Assembly: GCF_003971235.1 (NCBI RefSeq)
Contig: NZ_CP034661.1
Span: 310,001 to 374,000 of the forward strand
Length of the DNA stretch: 64,000 bases
Origin: Chryseobacterium aureum
Lineage (GTDB): Bacteria > Bacteroidota > Bacteroidia > Flavobacteriales > Weeksellaceae
Reading direction: 5' to 3'
A model generated the notes under the pieces. The model saw only the letters and a list, made by a program, of their open reading frames with translations, did not search any database and was not told the DNA's origin. The translations under genes were made by a program, and so were the position numbers. Of this stretch, positions 7,257-16,822 are shown piece by piece; position 1 is the first letter of the stretch, and each line of letters begins with the position of its first letter.

Positions 7257-9940
7257 AATTCCTCAATAAGATCATCCACGAGCTGCTGGCACAAAACACG
7301 GATCTTTCTGCGTTTAATATCATTCTGCCCGGAAAGCGTCCCATTGTGTTTATCAGACAGATTCTGGAGGAACGTCATTACTCCGGGTTTCTTCCCAATT
7401 TTTTTACCATTGAGGAACTCATCAATACCATAGCAGATCAGCAGATCATTCAGGGAATTCCGCTGTGGCTTTTTTCATTTGATGTGTACAGAAGCCTGAA
7501 TCTTATTCCAAGAGATGATTTTTCAGACTTTCTGAAATGGTTTCCCACCTTACAGAAGGATTGGGATGATATTCTCAAGTTCTCCGACAGTGATCAGGCT
7601 GTTCTTCAATATATGTTTGATGAAGAAAGGATCAAGGAATGGGCCCAGGATCTGGGTGAGGACGATGATGTCCCAAGAAAGAAATTCCTTAATTTCTGGC
7701 AGAATATGAATGTTTTTCTCCCAGCTTTAAAAGAGAGGCTGAAGGAAAAAAACTGGGCAACCTCAGGAATGATTCATGAGGCTGCTAAAGCCAGAATCGT
7801 TGATTTCGCTAAAAATACCAAAGAAGAATTTATTTTCTGCGGATTCAATGCTTTTACTCCGGTGGAAGAAAAGCTTGTAAGAAGCCTTTTGCAATGGAAT
7901 AAAGCGCAGTGTTTCTTCCAGGCAGACCGTTATTATTTCGATGATGAGAGACAGGAAGCAGGAAAATTCCTGAGAAATCATAAAACCTGGAAAGAATTTG
8001 ATGATAACAGAGCTTTCCGATGGATAGAAGACGATTTTAACCAGCCTAAAAAAATTAAAGTATATGAAGTCTCCGGCAATGTCACCCAGACCAAGGTACT
8101 GCCTGAGATCTTTAAAGAGATCAATAATAAAACCTATTCCAATACGGCAGTGGTATTGCTGGATGAAAATCTCCTTCCGGCCAGTCTTGATGTCATGCAT
8201 GGTGTTGATAATTTGAATATTACGATGGGGTTTCCATTAAAAAACCTATCGTTCTCCAATGCGGTCAAACGCCTTTTTTATCTCCAGAAACAGCTGGAAA
8301 AAAACAAATCCTCCTATTATTACAGAGACGTTTTTCCCATTTTGGAAGAACTTCCGAAATCTGTGGAAGACGAGCAGATTATCAATGAGTTTAAAGCCAA
8401 AGTAGAAGAGAGGAATATTGTTTATATCTCCAAGAAACTTCTGCATGAACTGCTGGGCAGACTGTCCTATATCGGGCTTCTTCAGAAAGCTGCCAGCACC
8501 AGTGTCTATCTGGATATGCTGATTGAGTTTTGCCAGCAGGTAAAATGGCTTGAAATAGACGATATTCAGTATGAGAATGTTTCCCACTTTGAAAATGCAT
8601 TCAGAATTATTAAAAACCAGCTGACTCCCTACAACATCGAGATCAGAATGGAAACACTGGAAATCCTGATTAACCAGCATATCAACTCTGAGAGTATAGA
8701 TTTCCAGGGTGAGCCGTTAAGAGGTCTTCAGATCATGGGACTGCTGGAAACCCGTCTCCTGAATTTTGAAAATGTTATTCTGCTTTCCGTCAACGAAGGA
8801 AAACTTCCTCTTGGAAATTCCCAGAATACCTATATTCCTTTTGATATCCGAAGGTTCTTTGATCTGCATACGTTTCTTGAAAATGACAGCATTTATGCCT
8901 ATCACTTTTACAGGTTGATTCAGGATGCCCAAAATGTGCATTTGCTATACAATGCCTTAAGTTCCGGAGTAAATACCGGAGAAAAAAGCAGGTTCATTAC
9001 CCAAATTGAAATGGAAAGTTCTCATGAGATAGAACATCTGATTATCGAGAACTCTTCCGAACCCATTACGACTCAACCTATCGAAATTGCCAAGACGCAG
9101 ATTGTACAGGAACGTCTTCAGAAGTGGAAGGAAAAAGTATCAGCTTCCCATCTTACGAGCTACCTTTATAATCCTATTGATTTTTATCTTTCCAAGATTC
9201 TGAACACTTCAGAAACAGATGAAATTGAAGAAGAGCTGTCGATAAAGAACTACGGAAATTTAGTGCATTATTCACTTCAAGAAGTATATGAGGTATTGAG
9301 GGGTAAGGTTTTAAAAGAAAGTGATTTAAAGAATTCAGTTAAAGCGATAGATCAATATATCAATACAGCTATTGAAAAGCTGAAGCATCAGCCGGAATTT
9401 TATGAAAAGGGGATGAATTACATCCACAGGGCTATTGCCAAAAAAGTAATTGAAAATGTTCTTAACCATGATCTTGAACTCATTAGGCAGGGGAACAAAC
9501 TAGAGATTATTGATATTGAAAGAAAGTTTGAAAACATAGATTTTCCTCTTGATGGAAATGATAAAGTTTCTTTTTTCGGATTCATTGACCGGATTGATAT
9601 GCTGAACGGAACACTTAGAATTATTGATTATAAAACAGCCAAAATTAAAAATCTGAATGTAAAAATTGATCAGGATAATGTAGATGAATATTTTCATAAC
9701 AGCGACAGAAAGCAGGCACTTCAGCTCTGTATTTATCACTATGTAGTACAGCATCTGCCTGAGTTTTGGGGATTCCCTATAGAAACAGGAATCTGGAGTT
9801 TTGCCGATGCTAAAAAGGGAATGGTTTCGTTGCAGTTTGACAAAGGAAATATTGATGATGCCATGAAATCCGTAAAAAGCCTGATCCTGGAAATCCTAAA
9901 TCCGGATATTAATTTTGTAGAAACCATAAAAACGTATTAA
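7253..9940 (+). CDS. PD-(D/E)XK nuclease family protein, AddB/RecB-exonuclease-like
   Basis: The 895-residue protein has a degenerate helicase-like N-terminal part (FNIILPGKRPIVFIRQIL at about residue 20) and a C-terminal RecB-family nuclease. In the C-terminal domain, GFIDRIDML and LRIIDYKTAK supply the Asp and Asp-x-Lys of the PD-(D/E)XK fold. The segment SASHLTSYLYNPIDFYL marks the domain entry. Such proteins pair with a UvrD/AddA helicase to resect double-strand breaks. No helicase gene is adjacent; the next gene is a patatin. The start is a TTG overlapping the upstream stop (TTGA), which implies coupling. Without its own ATG the start could lie a few codons further in, though none is better placed. 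Confidence 0.85.
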   Translation: MKFLNKIIHELLAQNTDLSAFNIILPGKRPIVFIRQILEERHYSGFLPNFFTIEELINTIADQQIIQGIPLWLFSFDVYRSLNLIPRDDFSDFLKWFPTLQKDWDDILKFSDSDQAVLQYMFDEERIKEWAQDLGEDDDVPRKKFLNFWQNMNVFLPALKERLKEKNWATSGMIHEAAKARIVDFAKNTKEEFIFCGFNAFTPVEEKLVRSLLQWNKAQCFFQADRYYFDDERQEAGKFLRNHKTWKEFDDNRAFRWIEDDFNQPKKIKVYEVSGNVTQTKVLPEIFKEINNKTYSNTAVVLLDENLLPASLDVMHGVDNLNITMGFPLKNLSFSNAVKRLFYLQKQLEKNKSSYYYRDVFPILEELPKSVEDEQIINEFKAKVEERNIVYISKKLLHELLGRLSYIGLLQKAASTSVYLDMLIEFCQQVKWLEIDDIQYENVSHFENAFRIIKNQLTPYNIEIRMETLEILINQHINSESIDFQGEPLRGLQIMGLLETRLLNFENVILLSVNEGKLPLGNSQNTYIPFDIRRFFDLHTFLENDSIYAYHFYRLIQDAQNVHLLYNALSSGVNTGEKSRFITQIEMESSHEIEHLIIENSSEPITTQPIEIAKTQIVQERLQKWKEKVSASHLTSYLYNPIDFYLSKILNTSETDEIEEELSIKNYGNLVHYSLQEVYEVLRGKVLKESDLKNSVKAIDQYINTAIEKLKHQPEFYEKGMNYIHRAIAKKVIENVLNHDLELIRQGNKLEIIDIERKFENIDFPLDGNDKVSFFGFIDRIDMLNGTLRIIDYKTAKIKNLNVKIDQDNVDEYFHNSDRKQALQLCIYHYVVQHLPEFWGFPIETGIWSFADAKKGMVSLQFDKGNIDDAMKSVKSLILEILNPDINFVETIKTY

Positions 9941-10066
9941 AGAGATTGATGTTGACCGGATAAGTTTTTTTATCTAAAAATCAACAGATTATTGATCTTT
10001 AATAACAGGTGGAATTCAATTCCTTATTTCGCGAAAAGAGCCGTTTAAGCAGGTTACTTTTTTGTG

Positions 10067-10074
10067 TATCTTTA
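10067..10074 (+). promoter_or_regulatory. Possible -7 box for the patatin-like gene
   Basis: TATCTTTA resembles TAnnTTTG with one mismatch and lies about 50 nt ahead of ATG 10124. Confidence 0.3.
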
Positions 10075-10123
10075 CCCTTTAATCAACTTGTAAAGTTTTC
10101 AACAGGATACACAAGAATCACCA

Positions 10124-12487
10124 ATGAAAAAAATTCTGATATTTTTAGCAATTGCTATTTCTCTTATTGTCAAATCTCAGCAAAAGAATGATTCCCTGAA
10201 TATTGCCCTGCAGAACGTAACCAAAGACACTAAATTTGGTCTTGCGCTCAGTGGTGGAGGTGCAAAAGGATTTGCTCACATTGGAATTCTGAAAATGATT
10301 GATTCTTTGGGAATTAAAGTGGACTATATCACTGGCACCAGTATGGGCGGAATCCTGGGAGGATTGTATGCCATGGGATATAATGCTGACCAGCTGAAGC
10401 GTACTGTCTATAAAATGGACTGGAACAGGATTCTGAGCAATAAAATCCCTTATAATAAAGTCAATATCAGTGAAAAAGATGAATATGATAAATATATTCT
10501 TGAGTTTCCGGTAGTAAAAGGTATTCCGACACTTCCCAGCTCCTATATTGAAGGACAGTACATGGGAGAAGTGCTTAATACCCTTACTTTCAATGCAAAA
10601 CATATCAATGATTTCAGTAAACTGAGAATTCCTGTTCAGCTTACTTCATCCGATATTGAAAACGGAGGACTGGTAATGCAGAAAGAGGGCTCTTTACCTT
10701 TGGCTATTCGTTCTACGCTGGCTATTCCTGCGGCTTTTGCTCCAGTTTATATTGATGGAAAGCTTTTGGTGGACGGTGGGTTAGACCGTAATTATCCGGC
10801 TAATGAAGTTCGTGAGATGGGAGCAGATTTTGTGATTGGAGGATATACCGGTTTCAGACTTTTTACCAAAAAAGAGATTGAAAACCCGATGAAGATGATC
10901 TATCAGACCCATGCCATCCGTTCCGTGGAAGATTTTAAACACCAAAAAGATTTATCCAACATTCTCGTAGACTTTGTAGATCCGCTGGGGGAGATTACAA
11001 CGAAAGATTTTGCTAAATTCAGAAGGATCATCAAAATAGGAGAGGTAGAAGCCAGAAAACATCTTCCTGAATTTGTAGCCCTGGCGGAAGCGCAAAGAAA
11101 ATCGGGAATTAAGTATGAGCATACGATGATAGAAGAACTGAAACTGCCTACAACAAAATTCACTTTTAACGAAGAAGACGGAACCCCTATTACAGATTCG
11201 GCAGAGATCGAAGTCCTGAAAAAGCAGATGGGCCTTACAGAAGGAAAGTATTACGATGCAAAAATGGTAAATGAAGCCATAGACCGTGTGTTCGGGATGA
11301 GGCAGTACGTCAAGGTGTATTACACCTATACGAATGTAAATGAGGGTCTTGTAATGAATGTCTTTGTGAAAAGAGCAAAAAAAGGCGCTTTTAAGCTGGC
11401 TCTGCACTATGATACAGAACAGTCCGTGGGAATTATTGTGAATTATACTTACAGGAATATCCTTCTGAACAGATCAAGATTCCTGGCAACAGTAGATATT
11501 TCGGAACGTTTCAAGGCTAAGCTTGCTTACCAGCAGTTTTTAGACAGCGGAGAGCGTCTGTGGCTGGATCTGGAAGCAAAGATGGTGAATCTTAAAAGTA
11601 ATGACCTGAATTTCAGACTGTATGATGTGAATGAGGATGGAAGCGACCGTTTCCCCAATCATATGTACCGGAATATTACCGGAAATATTGCCCTGAATTA
11701 TAATATCAATCCCAATGCTTACCTGTCTGTAGGAACAGAATTCAGCACAGAAAGAATGTACAGCTTATTGGATAAAGTAGACCAGTCAAAAGTAGATAAT
11801 TACAGCAAAAAATTATATAACCACAGCAATTTCAATACGTTCCTGAAGTTTGAGCAGAATAATCTGAACAAAAGATATTTTACCACAAAAGGGAATCATC
11901 TTCAGATAAGCACCAGATTTTATTATGGTGACCGATATCAGCTTTACGATCTGGCAACAGTACAGCCTCTTTTGAACCTCATTCTTAATCCGAAAGATCC
12001 TTATTATTATGAACCTCAAAACCTGATCTCTTTTACTTTAAATGAGAATTTTTACCACCCTATTACAAGAAGGCTCACGGTAAAAGCCAATGTATTTCTG
12101 GGAGCAAGCTTTGGTTCAAAAAGGGATGATCAGGTTCCGTACCTGTTCCTGAATCAGAAATATAACCTGGGAGGCAGTGAGTATAATTATGATCTTCTAA
12201 GCCCTGAATTTAATGGGCTGCGCCAGAAAGAACTTCCGATGACCTCAGTAGCCAAGGCTGCGGTAGCATTTCAGTACAGAATTATGAAAAAACTCTATCT
12301 TACGCCTTCATTCAGCTATGGAAAAGTAAGCGAAGAGCTCTCTCCTTTTAATAGCAGTTTTGATATGTTTGGTTACGGAGTAAATCTTGGATATGAATCT
12401 CTTATCGGCCCCATCAACCTGAATATTTCCAGAAACAACCAGCTGGATTTTTCAAGGATCTATTTCAGCGTTGGATTTAAATTCTAA
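10124..12487 (+). CDS. Patatin-like phospholipase fused to an Omp85-type beta-barrel
   Basis: The 787-residue protein has a signal peptide (to about residue 19), then a patatin domain. Its parts are the oxyanion loop SGGGAKGFAHIG (43-54), nucleophile S73 in GTSMGG, and catalytic D217 in LLVDGGLDRNYP. A POTRA-like linker (about 370-430) precedes a C-terminal 16-strand-type barrel that ends FYFSVGFKF-like (IYFSVGFKF), with a terminal phenylalanine. This architecture matches PlpD-type (type Vd) autotransporters, which place a phospholipase at the cell surface; that function is by family. It is a single-gene unit ending at a strong hairpin shared with the convergent hydrolase gene. Confidence 0.9.
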   Translation: MKKILIFLAIAISLIVKSQQKNDSLNIALQNVTKDTKFGLALSGGGAKGFAHIGILKMIDSLGIKVDYITGTSMGGILGGLYAMGYNADQLKRTVYKMDWNRILSNKIPYNKVNISEKDEYDKYILEFPVVKGIPTLPSSYIEGQYMGEVLNTLTFNAKHINDFSKLRIPVQLTSSDIENGGLVMQKEGSLPLAIRSTLAIPAAFAPVYIDGKLLVDGGLDRNYPANEVREMGADFVIGGYTGFRLFTKKEIENPMKMIYQTHAIRSVEDFKHQKDLSNILVDFVDPLGEITTKDFAKFRRIIKIGEVEARKHLPEFVALAEAQRKSGIKYEHTMIEELKLPTTKFTFNEEDGTPITDSAEIEVLKKQMGLTEGKYYDAKMVNEAIDRVFGMRQYVKVYYTYTNVNEGLVMNVFVKRAKKGAFKLALHYDTEQSVGIIVNYTYRNILLNRSRFLATVDISERFKAKLAYQQFLDSGERLWLDLEAKMVNLKSNDLNFRLYDVNEDGSDRFPNHMYRNITGNIALNYNINPNAYLSVGTEFSTERMYSLLDKVDQSKVDNYSKKLYNHSNFNTFLKFEQNNLNKRYFTTKGNHLQISTRFYYGDRYQLYDLATVQPLLNLILNPKDPYYYEPQNLISFTLNENFYHPITRRLTVKANVFLGASFGSKRDDQVPYLFLNQKYNLGGSEYNYDLLSPEFNGLRQKELPMTSVAKAAVAFQYRIMKKLYLTPSFSYGKVSEELSPFNSSFDMFGYGVNLGYESLIGPINLNISRNNQLDFSRIYFSVGFKF

Positions 12488-12529
12488 GAAATTTTTGCCT
12501 GCCTCCAATATTTTAATAATATATAAAAA

Positions 12530-12551
12530 GGCACTTCATTGCTGAAGTGCC
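12530..12551. terminator. Bidirectional hairpin terminator between convergent genes
   Basis: A 9-bp perfect stem (GGCACTTCA / TGAAGTGCC) with loop TTGC has A/T runs on both sides. The same stem sequence recurs at 54558-54579. Confidence 0.8.
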
Positions 12552-12591
12552 AAAAATTAACTTGAAATGAGATTATTGAAGAGGATTGTTG

Positions 12592-14550
12592 CTAGAGTTT
12601 TACTTTTTTATGAATACTTTTTCCATTAGAAAGAGTCACCTGTACCACGTAGATCCCTGATTCCAGGTTTCTGGATTCAAACAGGGGCTTGTTGACTTCC
12701 TGCTGAATGATCAGAGCACCGGAAATGCTGTAAATGCTGATGTTTTTAATATCACTGTTGGATTTGGCGACAATCTGCTGCTTTTGAGCGTAAATATCAG
12801 TACTGTTTTCTGCGGATGGAGTACCACCAATAACTTTATTAAACTGAAGATTATAGTATGGCGTAACGACTTCAAACGTATAGTTTTTATTTTCCAGATC
12901 CTGTACGTCGATACCTCCGGCTTCATTATATTGTTTCGGAGAAATACTTTTGATCAGCGTTTTATTTTCGTCGAAAATATGAACGGCTGTAAGTTCTTCC
13001 TGGTCTACTTTTAATCGTAAAACGGATGCATTCACGGATTGTACGATTTCGTTTTCAGCAACTTCCTGAGGCGTATTTTTGATGTAAGGAATTATTTTGT
13101 TTTCATTGTTTTCCAAAACTTTCAATAAATAAACTCCGTCTTTTAAAGCAGATAAATTTTTATCTACTGCTGTTCTGCTCTGTACCTTTTCTGTATTGAA
13201 ATCTGTAATATCAAGAAGCTGTATGTTTCCGAGATCCGGTTTAATTTGTGAAGTTAAAAGAGCAGGCTGTTCAGTAGTTTTTACGGTTGACTGCTTACCG
13301 AAAATAGATCCCGCAATGGCCCATTCATTAAGAAGTCCGCCGCTTCTCAAAGTATTGAATTTCGCATTGGAAGCCAGTGTGAATGGCAGAATTCCTCCCA
13401 CGTGCCCCAATGGGCCCCAGTAAAAAGAATCCAGCTTGTATTTATTCAGATCCCACCATGGATAATATCCACGCTGTACCTCAATGGTTTTGGAAGTGTT
13501 TTCAGGAGGGATCGCTAAATCTACGGTAGAATGCCCCAATGTCATCGGGGTTTTATTGTACCAGTCATACACATCCTTAGGTTTCATACATAATCTGAGC
13601 TTGTTATTGGGATTATTGGTGACATCATTAACAAAGGTTGTAGTAAAGAGCTTTCTCCATATAACAGGACCCCATAACAGTCCGCCATTATCCTGCACAA
13701 CGTGATAATTGTATTTATCAAGATACTCTGCGGAAATAACTTCAGAAATGTTATTATTATAGGTTTTATAGCCTGTATTGTTACAAGTATGAAGAACATT
13801 AGCAAGGAAGGAGGTGAACGGATAAATATCTTTTTCCAGAACGCCTTTATTTAAAGTAACCCCGGAGAAATCATACGGCCCGTCTCCCATGTAGGCATAT
13901 TTGAATTTAATATTATTGGGATTCGAAATGCTTAATCTTTTTAAAGTGGACATGGCTGCGTGGGCTCCCTGAGAATATCCGGCTAAGAAATACTCATCAT
14001 AACGTTTAATGTTCAACTGGGCCAGTACTTTATTGGCAGCCGTGATAAAATCAATCGTAGCCCCGGCTTCTGTGGCATAATCTACATAAGGGTGGGTTCC
14101 GTCTCCTGTTCCCATCCCAACATAGTCAGGCGCCATTAAAATATAACCGTTCAGTACGTATGATAATTCCACCACAAATCCGGCGGTTAACGTTCCTTTG
14201 AAGTTAGACGGGACATTGTTCCTGCTGTCTGTTGTTCCGTGGTCAGAAACCACTGTAGAAAGCTTAAACGGGACATTAGGATACATAAGGAGTCCGGTAG
14301 CTTTTACAAGAACATTGTTTTCATTTTTGGTGTAATACGTAATTTTGTATCCTTTAAGACCTACATTGAAGCTGTTCAGATAGCTGGCAAATTCGGGGGC
14401 ATCCTGATCTCCAAGATTACTGGCGATGAAGCTGATCACTCCCTGCGGAGTCAAATCCAGTTTCTGTTCGGCGCTAACTACATCACCAGCCTGTTGTGCA
14501 AAATAAAATGGCGCAGTAAGGCCTGCTAAAAAAGTTATAATTTTTTTCAT
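12592..14550 (-). CDS. Secreted alpha/beta hydrolase (lipase/esterase-like) with T9SS sorting domain
   Basis: The 652-residue protein starts with a signal peptide (MKKIITFLAGLTAPFYFAQQ). The hydrolase part resembles secretory lipases: DHGTTDSR near residue 105, APDYVGMGTGDG at about 141-151, and the nucleophile elbow GYSQG with S193. Residues from about 575 form a type A T9SS sorting domain, with ISIYSISGALI and the end GIYVVQVTLSNGKSIHKKVKL region, so the protein is exported across the outer membrane and probably attached. Substrate is unknown; lipid esters or large ester substrates are likely. It is flanked by hairpins on both sides and has its own transcription unit. Confidence 0.85.
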   Translation of the reverse strand: MKKIITFLAGLTAPFYFAQQAGDVVSAEQKLDLTPQGVISFIASNLGDQDAPEFASYLNSFNVGLKGYKITYYTKNENNVLVKATGLLMYPNVPFKLSTVVSDHGTTDSRNNVPSNFKGTLTAGFVVELSYVLNGYILMAPDYVGMGTGDGTHPYVDYATEAGATIDFITAANKVLAQLNIKRYDEYFLAGYSQGAHAAMSTLKRLSISNPNNIKFKYAYMGDGPYDFSGVTLNKGVLEKDIYPFTSFLANVLHTCNNTGYKTYNNNISEVISAEYLDKYNYHVVQDNGGLLWGPVIWRKLFTTTFVNDVTNNPNNKLRLCMKPKDVYDWYNKTPMTLGHSTVDLAIPPENTSKTIEVQRGYYPWWDLNKYKLDSFYWGPLGHVGGILPFTLASNAKFNTLRSGGLLNEWAIAGSIFGKQSTVKTTEQPALLTSQIKPDLGNIQLLDITDFNTEKVQSRTAVDKNLSALKDGVYLLKVLENNENKIIPYIKNTPQEVAENEIVQSVNASVLRLKVDQEELTAVHIFDENKTLIKSISPKQYNEAGGIDVQDLENKNYTFEVVTPYYNLQFNKVIGGTPSAENSTDIYAQKQQIVAKSNSDIKNISIYSISGALIIQQEVNKPLFESRNLESGIYVVQVTLSNGKSIHKKVKL

Positions 14551-14661
14551 ATTGATGATTTTTTGTGTTCATTAAGGTAATAACTTTAATAAAATGACAA
14601 AAATATTATTACATCAATAATTATTCACTGAATATCAATTCTCTGAAAAGTGAGTAAAATA

Positions 14662-14690
14662 AATGAGTCTGGCCATCGGCCAGACTCATT
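14662..14690 (-). terminator. Terminator of the glutaryl-CoA dehydrogenase gene
   Basis: A 13-bp perfect stem (14662-14674 with 14678-14690) has a 3-nt loop and is followed on the minus strand by a T-rich stretch. It lies 20 nt past the stop codon. Confidence 0.8.
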
Positions 14691-14710
14691 ATTGATAAGT
14701 TTATCTTTAT

Positions 14711-15889
14711 TTAGAAAGCGTTAATTCCTGTAATATCTAAACCGGTGATTAACAAATGTACATCGTGGGTTCCTTCATAAGTAATGACAGATTCCAGATT
14801 CGCAGCGTGTCTCATCATTGGGAATTCACCCATGATTCCCATACCGCCAAGAATCTGTCTTGATTCTCTTGCAATGTCAATCGCCATCTTTACGTTATTA
14901 CGCTTCGCCATTGAAATCTGTGCAGGAGTTGCTTTATGGTCATTCTTAAGGTTTCCTAACTGAAGACATAATAACTGAGCCTTCGTAATCTCCGTTAAAA
15001 ATTCAGCCAGTTTTTTCTGCTGAAGCTGATAAGAGCCAATTGGTTTTCCAAACTGATTTCTCTCTTTAGAATACTGAACAGCAGTGCAGTAACAGTCAAT
15101 GGCAGCGCCTATTACTCCCCATGAAATTCCATATCTTGCGGAGTTAAGGCAGGATAAAGGCCCTTTCAGTCCGGTTACACCAGGAAGAAGGTTTTCTTTT
15201 GGAACTTTTACATTATTGAATACCAGTTCTCCGGTTTTGGAAGCTCTTAAGCTCCATTTATTGTGAGTCTCAGGGGTCGTAAAACCTTCCATGCCTCTTT
15301 CCACAATTAATCCCTGTACCTTTCCATCTTCATTTTTTGCCCATACCACTGCAATATCACACAGAGGAGAGTTCGTGATCCACATTTTAGCTCCATTCAA
15401 AAGATAATGATCTCCCATATCTTTAAAATAAGTTTCCATAGAGCCTGGGTCAGAACCGTGGTTAGGCTCCGTCAACCCAAAAGATCCGATCATTTCTCCG
15501 GCAGCAAGCTTGGGAAGATATTTCTTTTTCTGCTCTTCAGAACCGAATTCGTTGATAGGGAACATTACCAAAGAGCTTTGTACCGAAGCAGCAGAACGCA
15601 CTGCGGAATCTCCTCTTTCCAATTCCTGCATAATCAGACCATAAGAAATCTGGTCTAATCCTGAACCGCCATACTCAGCCGGGATGTAAGGCCCCAGTGC
15701 GCCGATTTTCCCCAATTCTCTCATAAGATTCGGGAGATCCGTATGATTCTGGGCGGCCTGATCTATCTGCGGCATTACAAAACTTTCTACCCAGTCTCTT
15801 ACAGATTGGCGGATGAGTTTGTGTTCTTCAGTAAGTAAAGCATCAATTCCGTAATAATCAGGGATGCTTGTAAGAGGATAATATGACAT
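14711..15889 (-). CDS. gcdH: Glutaryl-CoA dehydrogenase-like acyl-CoA dehydrogenase
   Basis: The 392-residue flavoprotein of the acyl-CoA dehydrogenase family has the full set of motifs: FGLTEPNHGSDPGSM (FAD/substrate contact), MWITNSP, RNQFGKPI, and the C-terminal SVITYEGTHDVHLLITG with catalytic base E372. The short GTHDVH form and total length match glutaryl-CoA dehydrogenase, which oxidises and decarboxylates glutaryl-CoA to crotonyl-CoA in lysine and tryptophan breakdown. Side reactivity with other short acyl-CoAs cannot be ruled out. It is a single-gene unit with a strong terminator; no other lysine-catabolism genes are nearby. Confidence 0.85.
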   Translation of the reverse strand: MSYYPLTSIPDYYGIDALLTEEHKLIRQSVRDWVESFVMPQIDQAAQNHTDLPNLMRELGKIGALGPYIPAEYGGSGLDQISYGLIMQELERGDSAVRSAASVQSSLVMFPINEFGSEEQKKKYLPKLAAGEMIGSFGLTEPNHGSDPGSMETYFKDMGDHYLLNGAKMWITNSPLCDIAVVWAKNEDGKVQGLIVERGMEGFTTPETHNKWSLRASKTGELVFNNVKVPKENLLPGVTGLKGPLSCLNSARYGISWGVIGAAIDCYCTAVQYSKERNQFGKPIGSYQLQQKKLAEFLTEITKAQLLCLQLGNLKNDHKATPAQISMAKRNNVKMAIDIARESRQILGGMGIMGEFPMMRHAANLESVITYEGTHDVHLLITGLDITGINAF

Positions 15890-16017
15890 GATTTTTTGAT
15901 TTTGTTAAAAATAGCATTTTTCGTGATGTCTGGGAAATTTTTTTAAAAACTTGTTTTAATACTGGTTTTCAGGGGAATATTGCTATCTTGTTTGTGATTT
16001 TGGTTAAATTTATATTT

Positions 16018-16806
16018 TTAAGATCCCTCATCATTTGAGATGGGATACTGATTGGTAGAATTATGAACTTCAGTTTTAAATTTATACAGATAAGGCGCTT
16101 TGTTGGCTGAGCCGTCATACAGCTTTTCCATTCTGTCAAGGATATTTAAGCTTAGAATCTTTCGCTGAAAGTTATTTCTTCTGAATTTCTGTCCTAAAAT
16201 GGTTTCATAAAGAGCCTGAAGATCTTTCATGGTAAATTTTTCCGGAAGCAGGTTGCTTGCAGCCACCTCCGTATTGATATTCATTCTGAGGTATTCCAGA
16301 CCGGTTTCTATAATTCTGTCGTGATCGAAAGCCATTTTGGGTAAATTATTCACTTCAAACCATTCGCAGCTCTCATTGAAGGCATCAGGAAAAGTATCTG
16401 TCAAAGAAAAATCAATAAGGCTGCAATAGCCTACCGTCACAAAACGCTGGAAGATCCAGTGGTCCTCAGGTACAGTTATTCCCTTATTTTTGAGAAGAAT
16501 CTGGTGAACGTTATTTTGTGTACGGTCTATTCTTCCAAATGTATGAAACTGTTTCAGAAATAACCCCTTAAGATGGGTTCTTTCATACAAAACCCTTTCG
16601 GCAGCTTCTCTGAGGTCTTCGTCATTGAAAACAAAACCACCGGGAAGTGACCACAGGTCCAGATCATGATATTTCAAAAGCAGAACTTTCAGAATATTAT
16701 TATGAAAGCCGAATATAGTGCAGTCTACAGAAATATGTGCTACGAAATCTTTAGTATCGATAAGTTCCCGAAGCGTTTCTTTACTTTTTGTGTCTTTGAT
16801 TTTCAT
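16018..16806 (-). CDS. Nudix-domain transcriptional regulator (NrtR/AraR-type) of the glucan locus
   Basis: The 262-residue protein has an N-terminal Nudix fold (about 20-160) with a degenerate Nudix box, GGFVFNDEDLREAAERVL. The expected REXXEE glutamates are mostly replaced, so hydrolysis is doubtful. Residues about 180-250 form a winged-helix DNA-binding domain (FTMKDLQALYETILGQKFRRNNFQRKIL). This is the layout of NrtR and of the Nudix-type sugar regulators of Bacteroidota. It lies 16 nt after the MFS gene on the same strand, and the pair diverges from the SusCD glucan genes. It probably senses a sugar derivative and controls both units; a palindrome at 18153-18165 is a candidate site. Confidence 0.82.
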   Translation of the reverse strand: MKIKDTKSKETLRELIDTKDFVAHISVDCTIFGFHNNILKVLLLKYHDLDLWSLPGGFVFNDEDLREAAERVLYERTHLKGLFLKQFHTFGRIDRTQNNVHQILLKNKGITVPEDHWIFQRFVTVGYCSLIDFSLTDTFPDAFNESCEWFEVNNLPKMAFDHDRIIETGLEYLRMNINTEVAASNLLPEKFTMKDLQALYETILGQKFRRNNFQRKILSLNILDRMEKLYDGSANKAPYLYKFKTEVHNSTNQYPISNDEGS

Positions 16807-16822
16807 GGGAGTAAAAATAAAA

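Noticed and set aside
8246-8680. Minus-strand frames inside the AddB-like gene
   Set aside because: All lie antisense to a long, domain-supported coding frame and lack start signals or known motifs.
10009-10191. Short plus-strand frame before the patatin gene
   Set aside because: It overlaps the promoter and signal peptide of the patatin gene in another frame and has no homology features.
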